Positions 24,538 to 34,265 are shown, numbered from the stretch's first letter. The stretch is DNA of 64,000 bases from DATARR01 sp036376245 (GCA_036376245.1 DASVAS010000067.1:138978-202977), one strand, 5' to 3'. Notes: generated by a model not told the origin, from the sequence alone. A program made the numbers and translations.

Positions 24538-27500
24538 GCGAGCCCGAGGAGCCGGTCGTCCCCCCCGGCGAGCCCGCGGCACCGGAGACCGCGCTCCCTC
24601 TCCCGCCCTCCCGGCGCAAGCGGCATGGCCGGGTGCGGCGCTGGGTCGTCCGCCCCTTCTTCTGGGGTCTCCTGCTGCTCTTCGCCCTGCTCGCCGGCAC
24701 CTGGTTCTTCTTCCAGAGCCATCTGGCCCGCGAGCGGGTCCTCGCCCGCATCGTCACCCAGACCGAGCGTTTCCTGGGCCGCGACATCCAGATCGGCGAC
24801 GTCGACTACGCCTTCTTCCCCCCGGCGCTGGAGCTGCGCGACATCGTGATCCCCGGTCCCCGCAAGGGCGACCCGCCGGTCCTCACGGCTCCCTTCGCCC
24901 GCGTCCAGATCGCCGTTCGCGACCTCCAGGGGCGGGTCTTCGACCTGGAGCAGATCGAGGTCGTCCGCCCGCGGGTCTACCTCCAGTTCAACCCCGACGG
25001 CACGGACAACCTCCCGGACTTCCGGTTCGGCCAGCGGCGGGGGCCGAAGCGGTTCGACGTCCGCGTCGGGCACATCCTGATCCAGAACGGCACGCTGCGG
25101 GTCAACGAAACCCGGCTGCCGCTCCAGGTGGACGCCCGGGCCGTCTGGGGACGCCTGGTCGGGCGCGCGGAGCGGGGCGGCGAGGGGGGCAACCGTCTGG
25201 ACGCCCTGGTCACCGCCCAGGAGGTGGTCACCACCCTGCCGCGGGCGAAGCCCTATCCGTTCACCCTGTCGGCCAAGGGGAGCCTGGTGCCCGAGCAGGG
25301 GCAGGTGCGGATCGCCGGCGCCCGCTTCGTGGGGCCGGACCTCGCCGGCACCGCGAAAGGCCTCGTGGCCTACCGGGCGCCGGACCGCCGCGTCGAGCTG
25401 GAGATCGAGGCCGAGGGGGCCGCCCGCCTCGCCAACCGGCTCGGCTATCTGAAGGACCCCATCGAGGGGCCCGCCCGGGTGAGCGCCCGGTTCCGCTGGA
25501 CCAAGGAGAGCTGGAGCTACGACGGCCAGGCCACCTCGCCCCGCCTCGCCATGCTCGACCGGGCCTTCGAGGATGTCGAGGCCTCCTTCCAGGGCCGCAG
25601 GGAACAGTTGGACGTCCAGGTGGAGCGCGCCCGCTACGCCGGGGGAACCCTGGAAGGGCTGATCACGGTGGACACCCAGGAGGACGAGCCCGGCACGCCG
25701 ATCGCCCTGGACCTCGACTACGCCGATCTCTCGCTCCAGAAGGTCGTCCGCGACCAGTTCCCGGGGGAGGAGCTGCCGATCGTCTCCGGCCTCTCCGGAC
25801 GCCTCCGCGGCACGCTCGAATACCGCTTCAACACCGAGGCCGCCGTCGCCGGCATTGGCCGCGCCGACGTCCAGGTGCGGGGCGCCAGCGAAGGGGGCCT
25901 GCCGATCGCGGGGACTTTACCCATCGTCCTGGACCGGGGCGTCGTCTCCAGCCGCGACCTCCGCCTGACCGCGCCGGGCCAGGTGATCACCTCCAACGGC
26001 TTCACCTACGACCTCCAGCGCGGCACGGGAGCGCTCGATTTCCGGCTGGTCAGCCAGAACGTCGGCCCCCTGTACCCCCTGCTGGCGGGCCGCCAGGCGC
26101 CGGGCGAGGAGCCGCCGTTCTGGCTGCCCACCCGCGGCCGCGGCACGGCCGCGGGGACCGCCACCTTCGTCCGCCGCGACCTCGCGCTGCGCGTCCGCCT
26201 CGACCTTCAGGACGTCACCGCTCCCGTCACCACGGCCGACCAGGTGCGCGGCTCGTTCCTCTTCACCCCCCGCGCGGTGGACGAGCTGCGGCTGGAGATG
26301 GTCCGGGGTCCCGGCGCGCTGCTGGTCACCGGCCGCGTGCCGCTGCCCGAGGAGGGACGCAAGACCGCCTCGCAACCGCTGACCCTGGCCGTGGACGCCG
26401 CCCAATGGCCGGCCTCCGGGCTGGCGTACTTCCTCGGCCCCGAGCTCGCCCGGCAGGTCGAGGGGGAGCTGACCGGCCGCGTCGATCTCTCCGGCACGGC
26501 CGACCGCCTGAACGGCCGCATCGACGCTCAGGCGCGGGACCTCCGCGTCGCCGGCGCCGCGCTGGGGCGGGCCGAGGCGCGGGCGAGCTTCGACGGCGGC
26601 AGGATCACCGTCGAGGAGGGGCGGCTGGACATGCCGGCGGGGACCCTCTACGCCCAGGGGAGCTTCGACCAGGCCACCGAAGCGCTGAGCTTCACCGTCC
26701 TCGCCCCCTCCCTCTCCCTGGACGCCGATCCCTTCCAGCCCTACCTGAACGGCGAGCTGACCGGGCGCATGTCCGTCGAGGCGGCGGCCTCGGGCACGTT
26801 GAGCCAGCCGCGGGCGACCGTCTCCGTGCGCGGCCAGGATCTGGCGCTGCGGGGCCGTCCCCTGGGCGCGGGCCGCGAGACCAGCGCGGTCGCGGTCTGG
26901 GACGGCCAGCGGGTGGACGTGCGCGGCTCCCTCCTGGGGTTGGCCGCCTTCCAGGGGGGCGGCCCGCTGAGCCGCCAGGGGGCCGACCTTTCCATCGAGC
27001 TGCGCACCGACCAGCTCGGCGCCCTGGCCCGCGCCCTCTCCCCCCGGCCGCTCCCGGACTTCTCCGGCTCCTTGATGGGCACCCTCACCGCCGAGGCGGA
27101 CTTCCCGGCGGAGACCTGGCGCGCGGGGCTCTGGCTCTCCGACCTGCGGCTGCGCTACCAGGACCGGACCATCGCCAGCCGCGAGCCCGTCGTGCTGGCG
27201 GTGACCCCCGAGCGCGTCGTCATCGAGTCCTTCTACCTGGGCGAGCCCGAGACCGAGAACGAGCTGATCCTCTCCGGCTCGGTGGCCCTCGCCGGGAACG
27301 TACCGCTGGACCTCCGCTTCCAGAGCACGGTCGCGGCGAGCTGGGCGGAGCTCTTCCTGCCCCAGGAGTACCGGATCGACGGCGCCCTCGACGTGCTGGG
27401 ATCGATCCGCGGCACCCTGGGCGATCCCTCCCTGCGCGGACAGGGGGAGATCCGCGGCGCCAGCGCCATCGTGCCCGGCCTCGTCCAGGAGATCGAGAAC

Positions 27501-28619
27501 GTCCAGGGCTTCCTGAGCTTCAACAGCGACCGCATCACGGTGGTGGAGATGCAGGCCCGGCTCGGCAACGGCACCGTGCAGGTGACCAACGGTACCCTGA
27601 CCTTGCCGGGACCCGGCCGGAGCTTCTCCTATCGGCTGGACCTCCTGGCCCAGGGCATCAGCCTGCGCTTTCCGGAGTTCCTCCTCAACCGCGGGGACGC
27701 CTCCATCACCATCGCCTCGACCGACACCGGGCGGGTGATCCGGGGCGAGGTGGCCCTGGAGCGGAGCCTGTACGTCCAGGACGTGCCGATCGACCTCCTG
27801 GCCTTCATCCAGGGCCTGTTCCAGCGCCAGCGCCAGGAAATCCCCGAGACCGACGAAACCGAGGCCACCACCCAGCTCGACCTCGCCATCCGCGGCCCCG
27901 ACGCCCTGCGCGTCCGCAACAACGTCGCCAACCTCCAGGGGGATGTAAGCCTCACCGTGAGCGGCACCGTGGCGCAGCCGGTGATCTTCGGCGAGGTCGA
28001 GATCGCCGAAGGGGGGACCCTCGTCTTCAGCGACAACGAGTACGAGGTCCAGCGGGGGATTCTCACCTTCAGCAATCCCAATCGCATCGATCCGCTGATC
28101 GACCTGGTGGCCACCACCGAGATCCAGCGCTTCAACATCACCCTCACCCTCGGCGGCACGCTCGACAAGCCGGACGTGAGCTTCGCCTCCGACTCCAACC
28201 TGGCGGACCTGGAGATCCTCGGGCTCATCGCCACGGGCGCGCGCCCGGACCTCGCGGACGCCGTGCCGGACCGGCCGGCGAACCAGGACGTGGCCGCCAG
28301 CCAGGCGGCGCGGGACTTCCTCTTCGGCCAGGCCTCGTCGGAGATCTCCAAGCGGGTCGGCAGGCTGTTCCCGTTCGACCGGTTCCAGATCTTCGTTCCC
28401 CAGACCGGCGGGGGCGGGCAGCTCTCCTCGGGCGTCGGGGTCACGGTGGGCCGCCGCCTGTCGCGCGACGTCTTCGTGACCTACACCTACAATCCCGCGA
28501 CCACCCAGCAGTACATCGTTCAGGTGGAATGGCAGGTCCGCAAGAACGTGACCCTGATCCTCACCCAGGAAGGCGATGAAAGCTACGCCATCGACGCCCA
28601 GTGGCAGCGGCGCTTCTGA
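24534..28619 (+). CDS. TamB-like AsmA-family envelope protein
   Basis: The 1361-residue protein starts at GTG 24534 with a Pro-rich cytoplasmic lead, then one transmembrane anchor (about residues 38-60). It continues as a very long beta-rich periplasmic body of repeating beta-groove/taurine-like strands. The last 330 residues match the TamB/DUF490 C-terminal domain, with strings such as EIAEGGTLVFSDNEYEVQRG. TamB spans the periplasm and acts in lipid transport or outer-membrane protein assembly with a BamA-type partner. Here such a partner follows after seven bases. Confidence 0.9.
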   Translation: MSEPEEPVVPPGEPAAPETALPLPPSRRKRHGRVRRWVVRPFFWGLLLLFALLAGTWFFFQSHLARERVLARIVTQTERFLGRDIQIGDVDYAFFPPALELRDIVIPGPRKGDPPVLTAPFARVQIAVRDLQGRVFDLEQIEVVRPRVYLQFNPDGTDNLPDFRFGQRRGPKRFDVRVGHILIQNGTLRVNETRLPLQVDARAVWGRLVGRAERGGEGGNRLDALVTAQEVVTTLPRAKPYPFTLSAKGSLVPEQGQVRIAGARFVGPDLAGTAKGLVAYRAPDRRVELEIEAEGAARLANRLGYLKDPIEGPARVSARFRWTKESWSYDGQATSPRLAMLDRAFEDVEASFQGRREQLDVQVERARYAGGTLEGLITVDTQEDEPGTPIALDLDYADLSLQKVVRDQFPGEELPIVSGLSGRLRGTLEYRFNTEAAVAGIGRADVQVRGASEGGLPIAGTLPIVLDRGVVSSRDLRLTAPGQVITSNGFTYDLQRGTGALDFRLVSQNVGPLYPLLAGRQAPGEEPPFWLPTRGRGTAAGTATFVRRDLALRVRLDLQDVTAPVTTADQVRGSFLFTPRAVDELRLEMVRGPGALLVTGRVPLPEEGRKTASQPLTLAVDAAQWPASGLAYFLGPELARQVEGELTGRVDLSGTADRLNGRIDAQARDLRVAGAALGRAEARASFDGGRITVEEGRLDMPAGTLYAQGSFDQATEALSFTVLAPSLSLDADPFQPYLNGELTGRMSVEAAASGTLSQPRATVSVRGQDLALRGRPLGAGRETSAVAVWDGQRVDVRGSLLGLAAFQGGGPLSRQGADLSIELRTDQLGALARALSPRPLPDFSGSLMGTLTAEADFPAETWRAGLWLSDLRLRYQDRTIASREPVVLAVTPERVVIESFYLGEPETENELILSGSVALAGNVPLDLRFQSTVAASWAELFLPQEYRIDGALDVLGSIRGTLGDPSLRGQGEIRGASAIVPGLVQEIENVQGFLSFNSDRITVVEMQARLGNGTVQVTNGTLTLPGPGRSFSYRLDLLAQGISLRFPEFLLNRGDASITIASTDTGRVIRGEVALERSLYVQDVPIDLLAFIQGLFQRQRQEIPETDETEATTQLDLAIRGPDALRVRNNVANLQGDVSLTVSGTVAQPVIFGEVEIAEGGTLVFSDNEYEVQRGILTFSNPNRIDPLIDLVATTEIQRFNITLTLGGTLDKPDVSFASDSNLADLEILGLIATGARPDLADAVPDRPANQDVAASQAARDFLFGQASSEISKRVGRLFPFDRFQIFVPQTGGGGQLSSGVGVTVGRRLSRDVFVTYTYNPATTQQYIVQVEWQVRKNVTLILTQEGDESYAIDAQWQRRF

Positions 28620-28626
28620 GGATGCG

Positions 28627-31494
28627 ATGAGACGCCTGGCGCTCCGGCTCGCCCTCGGGCTGCTGCTGGCCGCGGGGCCGGCCCTCCCGCAGACCGGGCA
28701 GGAGGCGCCGCAAGAGCCCCCCGGCCCCCTGGTCACCGCCGTCGAGATCCGCAGCGACGCCCCTCTGAACGAGGACATCGAGCTCGAAGAGCTGCTCGAG
28801 ACCGAGGTGGGGCAGCCTCTCTCCGAGGAGGACGTCCGCCACACGCTGCGCAACCTGCAGGCAAGCGGCACCGCCTCCGAGATCGAGGTCTACACGCGGG
28901 AAGACCCGGAGGCCGGCGGCGTCGTGGTCGTGATCGTCTTCCGGGCCGTGGTGCAGGTGGAAGAGGTGAGGATCGCCGGCCGGCTCGGCCTGCCGCTCGA
29001 AGAGCTGCGGCGGGCCATCCCCCAGAGAAACGGCGAGCCTCTCTCCGAGGAGCAGGTGCTCCGGGGCGTCTACGCGCTGAAGGAGGTCTACGAGCGGAGC
29101 GGCTACTTCCACTCCACCGCCCGCGTCGCCGTCGCCACCGACGAGCGGCGGCGGCAGGCCGTGGTGACCTACACGGTCGACAGCGGACCCCGGGCCACCG
29201 TCGAGACCATCGCCTTCAGCCAGGCCGTCGATCCGTTCGCGCCCGCCGCCCTGGTGAAACAGCTCCGCCTCAAGCCCGGCGAGCCCTACAGCCGCCGGCT
29301 CGCCCGCGAGGACGCCGAACGCCTCCAGTCCTGGCTCATCGACCAGCGCCACGGCGCGGCGCTGGTCGACCCCCCGGAAGAGGAGTACGACCCCGCGACC
29401 AACTCGGTCAAGCTGACCTATCCCATCGAGGTCGGCCCCGAGATCGTCGTGGAAGTCCGCGGCGCCGACGAAGAGACGTTGCGCCGCAAAGGGCTCCTGC
29501 CCTTCCTGGGCGAGTCCGGCTACGACGAGGCCCTGCTGCTCCAGGCGGCCGGCCGCATCAAGACCGAATACCAGCGGCAGGGGCATTACGACGTCCGGGT
29601 GGACACCGACGAGCGGAGAACCGACGGCAGGCTCGTGGTGGGCATCACCGTCGAGCCGGGGCCCGTGTACACGCTGACGAGCATCGAGCTGGAGGGCAAC
29701 GAGGAGATCCCCGAGAAGGAGCTGCGGGATCTCATGCTCACCTCCGAGCGCAGCCTCCTGCGCCGCGGCAGCGGCCGGCTGGTGCAGGCCGAGCTCGACG
29801 AGGACGTCGAGAACCTCGCTCGCTACTACGCCCTCAAGGGATACGCCAACGCCGAGGTGGGACCGCCCCAGGTCGAGTGGGAGGGGGACGAGCTGCACCT
29901 CGTCATCCCCATCCGCGAGGGATCCCGGCAGCGGGTGGCGAGCCTCTCCTTCGAGGGGGTCGAGAACCTGGCGGACGCACTCGAACGGATTCGCGAGAAC
30001 CTGGCCCTCCAGGAGGCAGGCGGCTTTCATCCGGTGCTGCTCGACCGGACTCTGGAAACGGTCCGGGCGGAGTACGCCGCCCAGGGCTACACGCAGGCCC
30101 AGATCTCCGCCCGCCAGGACTGGAATCCGGACCACACCCTGGTGGACGTCGTGATCCAGATCCTGGAAGGTCCGCGCCAGGTGGCCGACCGGATCATCGT
30201 GCGCGGCAACCAGCGCACCCTGGCGGACGTCATCCGCCGCACCCTCGGCCTGAAGAAGGGGGACCCGATCAGCGACGTCAAGCTCCTGGAGGTGGAGCGC
30301 AACCTCTACCGGCTGGGGATTTTCTCGCGGGTGGACGTCGAGCTCGTCCCCGCCGGATTGGAAACCGAGGACCGTGACGTCGTCGTCCGCGTCGAGGAAG
30401 GGAAGCAGCGCGCCCTGACCTACGGCGTCGGCCTGGAGGTGGAGGCCCCGCAGAGCGGCTCCGCGGAGTACAACCCCCGCGGCCTCATCGGCTTCACCAA
30501 CAACAACCTGGCGGGCCGGGCCTACAGCCTGCGGACCGAATTGCGCCTGAGCGAGCGGGACAAGTTCTTCCGTCTCCTGTTCAACCAGCCCTACCTGGGC
30601 GAGCGCCCCGTCTCGCTCACCTCGACCCTCTTCTACGAGGACGAGTTTCCGCCCAACGAATCCTTCGAAGAGGTGGTCCGCTACGGCGCCCGCATCGAAG
30701 CCGTGCGGGTGTTCTCGAGCCGCCGCGTCAGCCTCGGGCTCGACTTCCGCCAGGTCGAGCTGGAGGGCGTCGATCCCGGCCTCTCCGCCAACGAGATCGA
30801 ACGGGAGAATCAGCCTTACGAGCTCACCAGCCTGATCTCCAGCTTCTTCTGGGACCGCCGCGACGACCCTCTCGCCACCACTCGCGGCTGGAGCACGCTG
30901 GCGCAGCTCCAGTACGCGTTCCCCGCCCTCCGGACCGACACGGAGTTCCTGCGCCTCTTCGTGCAGCAGACGCAATACTTCGACCTCGGCCGCCCGGGGG
31001 TGATCGCGGCGAGCGTGCGCGCCGGGGGCATCGAGCCGTTGACGACGCTGGCGCCGGTGCCGGGGGATCCGCTGGCGGAGTTCCCGAGCCGGAACATCCC
31101 GCTCCCCGAGCGTTTCTTCGCGGGCGGCGACTCCAGCCACCGGGCCTATGGGCGGGACGATCTGGGCATCCGCGGCGAGACCCTCCTCCTCAGCGAGGAC
31201 GGCGACGAGTTCCTGCCGGTGGGGGGCGACGGGGTCTTCCTCCTGAATCTGGACTACCGCTTCCCGATCTTCGGCGACTTCGGCGGCACGATCTTCTTCG
31301 ACAGCGGCAACGTCTGGGCGGACTGGCGCTCGATCGACTTCGGCGAGCTCAGGAACGGCGTCGGTATCGGCGTCCGCTATCTCTCCCCGATCGGCCCTCT
31401 TCGCGCCGGCATCGGCTGGAAGCTCGACCGCGAGAGAGGAGAGCCGGCGGAGCCCACCTACGAGCTGTTCTTCAACATCGGGAATCCGTTCTAG
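28627..31494 (+). CDS. BamA/TamA-family outer-membrane barrel with POTRA domains
   Basis: The 955-residue protein has a signal peptide (about 1-21, ending ALP/QT), several POTRA repeats over residues 30-600 (e.g. VQVEEVRIAGRLGLP, YTLTSIELEGNEEIPEKEL, RQVADRIIVRGNQRT) and a C-terminal barrel with FFAGGDSSHRAYGRDDLG, ending in Phe (FFNIGNPF). It lies directly downstream of the TamB-like gene, so a TamA role is more likely than the essential BamA, although the number of POTRA repeats exceeds the three of proteobacterial TamA. The ATG at 28627 gives a clean signal peptide. Confidence 0.9.
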   Translation: MRRLALRLALGLLLAAGPALPQTGQEAPQEPPGPLVTAVEIRSDAPLNEDIELEELLETEVGQPLSEEDVRHTLRNLQASGTASEIEVYTREDPEAGGVVVVIVFRAVVQVEEVRIAGRLGLPLEELRRAIPQRNGEPLSEEQVLRGVYALKEVYERSGYFHSTARVAVATDERRRQAVVTYTVDSGPRATVETIAFSQAVDPFAPAALVKQLRLKPGEPYSRRLAREDAERLQSWLIDQRHGAALVDPPEEEYDPATNSVKLTYPIEVGPEIVVEVRGADEETLRRKGLLPFLGESGYDEALLLQAAGRIKTEYQRQGHYDVRVDTDERRTDGRLVVGITVEPGPVYTLTSIELEGNEEIPEKELRDLMLTSERSLLRRGSGRLVQAELDEDVENLARYYALKGYANAEVGPPQVEWEGDELHLVIPIREGSRQRVASLSFEGVENLADALERIRENLALQEAGGFHPVLLDRTLETVRAEYAAQGYTQAQISARQDWNPDHTLVDVVIQILEGPRQVADRIIVRGNQRTLADVIRRTLGLKKGDPISDVKLLEVERNLYRLGIFSRVDVELVPAGLETEDRDVVVRVEEGKQRALTYGVGLEVEAPQSGSAEYNPRGLIGFTNNNLAGRAYSLRTELRLSERDKFFRLLFNQPYLGERPVSLTSTLFYEDEFPPNESFEEVVRYGARIEAVRVFSSRRVSLGLDFRQVELEGVDPGLSANEIERENQPYELTSLISSFFWDRRDDPLATTRGWSTLAQLQYAFPALRTDTEFLRLFVQQTQYFDLGRPGVIAASVRAGGIEPLTTLAPVPGDPLAEFPSRNIPLPERFFAGGDSSHRAYGRDDLGIRGETLLLSEDGDEFLPVGGDGVFLLNLDYRFPIFGDFGGTIFFDSGNVWADWRSIDFGELRNGVGIGVRYLSPIGPLRAGIGWKLDRERGEPAEPTYELFFNIGNPF

Positions 31495-31580
31495 GCGCGG
31501 CGATCCGGCAGCCGATCCGGCGGCGGTCCGCCCCGGAGAGCGAGCGCCCTGCCTCTTGGGCCGAGCCTCCAAGGTGGCGG

Positions 31581-31790
31581 GGCGAGAGGCTCGCTTTCCA
31601 GGACCAGTGGTTCGCGCTCCAGGGCGAGAGGCTCACGATCCGGAGCGAGAGGCTCACGATCCGGAGCGAAAGGCTCGCGATCCGGAGCGAAAGGCTCGCG
31701 ATCCGGGGCCTGCGGCTTGCCCCGAGGGGCAGGGCGCTCGCGTGGCGGGGTCAGTGGCTCGGGATGCGGGGCGGACGGCTCAAGCCGCAG
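31581..31790. repeat. 21-bp minisatellite (ten imperfect units)
   Basis: Ten consecutive 21-bp units fill 31581-31790; the four central ones are near identical (for example AGCGAAAGGCTCGCGATCC...). Because 21 is divisible by three, all frames stay open. The frame of 31581 would encode heptads such as GERLTIR, SERLTIR, SERLAIR, GQWLGMR (pattern G/S-E/Q-R/W-L-x-x-R/Q), but no ATG, GTG or TTG lies in that frame between 31491 and the repeat. Nothing else is visible from the BamA-like stop to 31828. Confidence 0.85.
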
Positions 31791-31828
31791 GGCCGGTCGG
31801 AAAGGGAATGGGGCAACGCACGACGGAT

Positions 31829-31857
31829 TTGACGTACGACGATTTCGTCGTACATGT
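31829..31857 (+). promoter_or_regulatory. Promoter with 20-bp palindromic operator for the toxin-antitoxin pair
   Basis: GTACGACGA-TT-TCGTCGTAC (31834-31853) is a perfect 9-bp inverted repeat with a 2-base centre. It sits between a -35-like TTGACG (31829-31834) and a weak -10-like TACATG (31851-31856), 44 bases upstream of the antitoxin ATG. Such placement is typical for autorepression of toxin-antitoxin operons; binding by the DUF433 protein is inferred. Confidence 0.55.
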
Positions 31858-31896
31858 CTCAGCCGGCATCCTGCCGTGTGAAGTAGACTACTGCGC

Positions 31897-32154
31897 ATGG
31901 ACGAGCGCACGCTGCTGGACCGCATTACCGTGGATCCCAGGATCTTCGGGGGGAAGCCCATTATTCGTGGGCGACGGCTGGCCGTGGAGCATGTTCTCGG
32001 CATGATGGCGGCCGGAGATTCTGCTCAGACGATCATCGAAAGCTATCCCTGGCTGGAGCGTGACGATATTCAGGCTTGTCTGCTCTACGCCCGGAAGCTG
32101 GTCGGCCATGAGCGCGTCGAGCCTCTTTTGATGGCGACCGGCACCGACGGATGA
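31897..32154 (+). CDS. DUF433 antitoxin
   Basis: The 85-residue protein contains the DUF433 core PRIFGGKPIIRGRRLAVEHV and DDIQACLLYARKL, a winged-helix fold used by antitoxins. It precedes, and overlaps by ATGA, a DUF5615 PIN-like gene, the usual DUF433-DUF5615 pairing. Codon use is less G+C-rich than in the flanking genes, consistent with a mobile TA module. Confidence 0.9.
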   Translation: MDERTLLDRITVDPRIFGGKPIIRGRRLAVEHVLGMMAAGDSAQTIIESYPWLERDDIQACLLYARKLVGHERVEPLLMATGTDG

Positions 32155-32504
32155 AGCTCCTCTTGGATAGTTGCGTCTCTCTCAGGATTTGCGATGAGCT
32201 GGCGGCCGGAGGCCACGATGTCTTAGCCGCCGCGGACTGGGGGAAAGATCCTGGAGACGAAGAAATCTTGGACCGGGCGCACAAAGAGGGAAGAGTTTTA
32301 ATCACCCTCGACAAGGACTTCGGTGAGTTGGCGATCATCCAGGAAAGGCCGCATTCGGGCATCCTGCGGCTCGTCGACATTTCCATTACCCGACAGGCGG
32401 CGGTCTGTCTGCATGTTCTTGACCTGCATGGGGAGAATTTGCGGAAGGGAGCTATCGTGACCGCAGAGCCCGGCCGCCTGAGAGTTCGTCCTCCGAGAAA
32501 TTGA
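32151..32504 (+). CDS. DUF5615 PIN-like toxin
   Basis: The 117-residue protein starts MKLLLDSCVSLRICDEL and has the PIN-like acidic residues in LLDS, DEEILDRA and LITLDKDFGELA (Asp-x-Asp-Phe). Members of this family are VapC-like predicted RNases paired with DUF433 antitoxins. The typical second residue pair 'DEN' is here 'DSC'. Translational coupling to the antitoxin is indicated by the four-base overlap. Confidence 0.87.
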   Translation: MKLLLDSCVSLRICDELAAGGHDVLAAADWGKDPGDEEILDRAHKEGRVLITLDKDFGELAIIQERPHSGILRLVDISITRQAAVCLHVLDLHGENLRKGAIVTAEPGRLRVRPPRN

Positions 32505-32505
32505 C

Positions 32506-32931
32506 ATGAAGCTTAGACTGGCTCTTCTTGGCCTTACCTTGACCGCCTGCGGCTCCACCATCCCCGAGGCCCCGCCCGCCCCGGACCTTCGGGTCGAAGG
32601 CGCCTTCCATCAGGAGGCGGAATGGCGGTTCCGGGACGAGGTAAAAGTCGCGCCCAGCGACACGGTCCAGGCTCCGGTGCTGCTCACGCGGACCAAGGCT
32701 CAATACGCCGAGGAGCCGCGGAAGCGGCGGCTTCAGGGCGACGTCGGGCTGGAGCTGGAAGTGGACGAGAACGGCATGGTCGCGCGCGCCGAGGTCACCC
32801 AGCCCCTCGATCCCGCTCTGGACGCCAACGCCATCGTGGCCGCCACGAAGTGGCGGTATTCGCCGGCCCGGCTCAACGGCGTCCCCCGGGCCAGCCTGGT
32901 CAAGGCCACGGTGTCGTACCGTATTCAATAG
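32506..32931 (+). CDS. TonB-C-domain lipoprotein
   Basis: The 141-residue product has a lipoprotein signal with LTAC lipobox (Cys15). Residues 70-140 form a TonB C-terminal-like domain (GDVGLELEVDENGMVARAEVTQ, ANAIVAATKWRYSPA). It lacks the transmembrane anchor and Pro-rich spacer of true TonB. The start lies one base after the toxin stop, but the base composition returns to the high-G+C host type. Its function is unknown; in Acidobacteriota such short TonB-C proteins are frequent. Confidence 0.8.
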   Translation: MKLRLALLGLTLTACGSTIPEAPPAPDLRVEGAFHQEAEWRFRDEVKVAPSDTVQAPVLLTRTKAQYAEEPRKRRLQGDVGLELEVDENGMVARAEVTQPLDPALDANAIVAATKWRYSPARLNGVPRASLVKATVSYRIQ

Positions 32932-33049
32932 CGGTTGACCCCCACCCCCGCCGCGCGTAGACTGGCGCCGGCCGCACGACGCGTCCATCCTTCCCCTCTG
33001 CCCGGGACGGCCCCGGAGCCGCTCCCAGCGAGAGACCTGCGAAAACGCC

Positions 33050-34264
33050 ATGACCCACGACCATCCCTTCGCCCCCATCGAGGCGGCGATTGAAGCTTTC
33101 CGTCGCGGCGAGATCGTCATCATCGTCGACGACGAGGACCGTGAGAACGAGGGCGACCTGGCCATCGCGGCCGAGAAGGTCACCCCGGCCGCCGTCAACT
33201 TCATGGCCAAGCACGGCCGCGGCCTGATCTGTCTCGCCATGACCGAGGAACGGTGCCGGGAGCTCGAGCTCCCCCTGATGGTCGAGGACAACACCTCCAC
33301 CTTCGGCACCGCGTTCACCATCTCCATCGAGGCCCGCGGCAAGGTCACCACCGGCATCTCCGCCGCCGACCGCGCCGCCACCATCCTCACCGCCATCGAC
33401 CCGGCGACCCGGCCGGAGGACCTCCTCCGCCCCGGTCACGTCTTCCCGCTCCGCGCCCGCAAGGGCGGCGTCCTCAAGCGCGCCGGGCAGACCGAGGCCT
33501 CGGTCGACCTCGCCGCCCTGGCCGGCCTCAAGCCCGCCGGGGTGATCTGCGAGATCATGAACGACGACGGCACCATGGCCAGGGTCCCCGACCTCGCCAA
33601 GGTCGCCGCCGAGCACAGCCTGCTGATGATCACCGTCTCGGACCTCATCAGCTACCGGCTCCGCCACGAGACCCTGGTGAGGAAGATCGCCTCGCCCCAA
33701 CTGCCCACCATCTACGGCGACTTCCGGATTCACGCCTACCGCTCGGACGTCACGGGCGACGAGAACGTGGCCCTGGTCATGGGGGAGATCGATCCCGAGG
33801 AGCCGGTGCTGGTGCGCGTCCACAGCCAGTGCCTGACCGGCGACATCTTCGGCTCCTGCCGGTGCGACTGCGGGCCGCAGCTCGAGAGCGCCCTGGAGCA
33901 CATCGCCGCCGAGGGCCGAGGCGTGCTCCTCTACCTGCTCCAGGAGGGGCGGGGGATCGGCCTGATGAACAAGCTCCGCGCCTACGAGCTCCAGGAGCAG
34001 GGGCATGACACGGTCGAGGCCAACGAGCGGCTGGGCTTCCGGCCCGACCAGCGGGACTACGGCATCGGCGCCCAGATCCTGCGCGATCTCGGCGTCCGCA
34101 AGATGCGCCTGATGACCAACAATCCCAGCAAGTACATCGCCCTCAACGGCTACGGGCTGGAGATCGTCGAGCGCGTCCCCCTGGAAGTGCCTCCCACGGA
34201 CTCCAGCCGCGCCTACCTGCGCACGAAGCGCGAGAAGCTGGGCCACCTCCTGAAGCTCGTCTGA
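33050..34264 (+). CDS. ribBA: Bifunctional DHBP synthase / GTP cyclohydrolase II
   Basis: The 404-residue fusion enzyme feeds both branches of riboflavin synthesis. Residues 1-205 are the RibB domain, with IVDDEDRENEGD acidic metal site. Residues 206-404 are RibA, with HSQCLTGDIFGSCRCDCG giving the zinc cysteines near 262, 273 and 275, and the QEGRGIGL substrate loop. No FMN riboswitch is visible in the 118 bases upstream. The next gene starts two bases after the stop. Confidence 0.96.
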   Translation: MTHDHPFAPIEAAIEAFRRGEIVIIVDDEDRENEGDLAIAAEKVTPAAVNFMAKHGRGLICLAMTEERCRELELPLMVEDNTSTFGTAFTISIEARGKVTTGISAADRAATILTAIDPATRPEDLLRPGHVFPLRARKGGVLKRAGQTEASVDLAALAGLKPAGVICEIMNDDGTMARVPDLAKVAAEHSLLMITVSDLISYRLRHETLVRKIASPQLPTIYGDFRIHAYRSDVTGDENVALVMGEIDPEEPVLVRVHSQCLTGDIFGSCRCDCGPQLESALEHIAAEGRGVLLYLLQEGRGIGLMNKLRAYELQEQGHDTVEANERLGFRPDQRDYGIGAQILRDLGVRKMRLMTNNPSKYIALNGYGLEIVERVPLEVPPTDSSRAYLRTKREKLGHLLKLV

Positions 34265-34265
34265 G

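Noticed and set aside
25917..28871. 984-codon open frame on the minus strand
   Set aside because: It is antisense to the TamB-like gene and has the His/Gly/Gln/Arg/Val-rich composition of G+C-rich shadow frames, without recognisable domains.
28561..31572. 1003-codon open frame on the minus strand
   Set aside because: It is antisense to the BamA/TamA-like gene, whose signal peptide, POTRA repeats and C-terminal Phe are clear.
31581..31790. Possible CRISPR array
   Set aside because: Units are contiguous 21-bp repeats without unique spacers, and there are no cas genes.
31491..32003. Minus-strand frame with REPFAPD-type heptapeptides
   Set aside because: It is the reverse reading of the 21-bp minisatellite and overlaps the antitoxin gene. 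Multiples of three keep every frame open.
32935..33049. FMN riboswitch before ribBA
   Set aside because: The conserved FMN-aptamer strings are absent from the 118-base gap.
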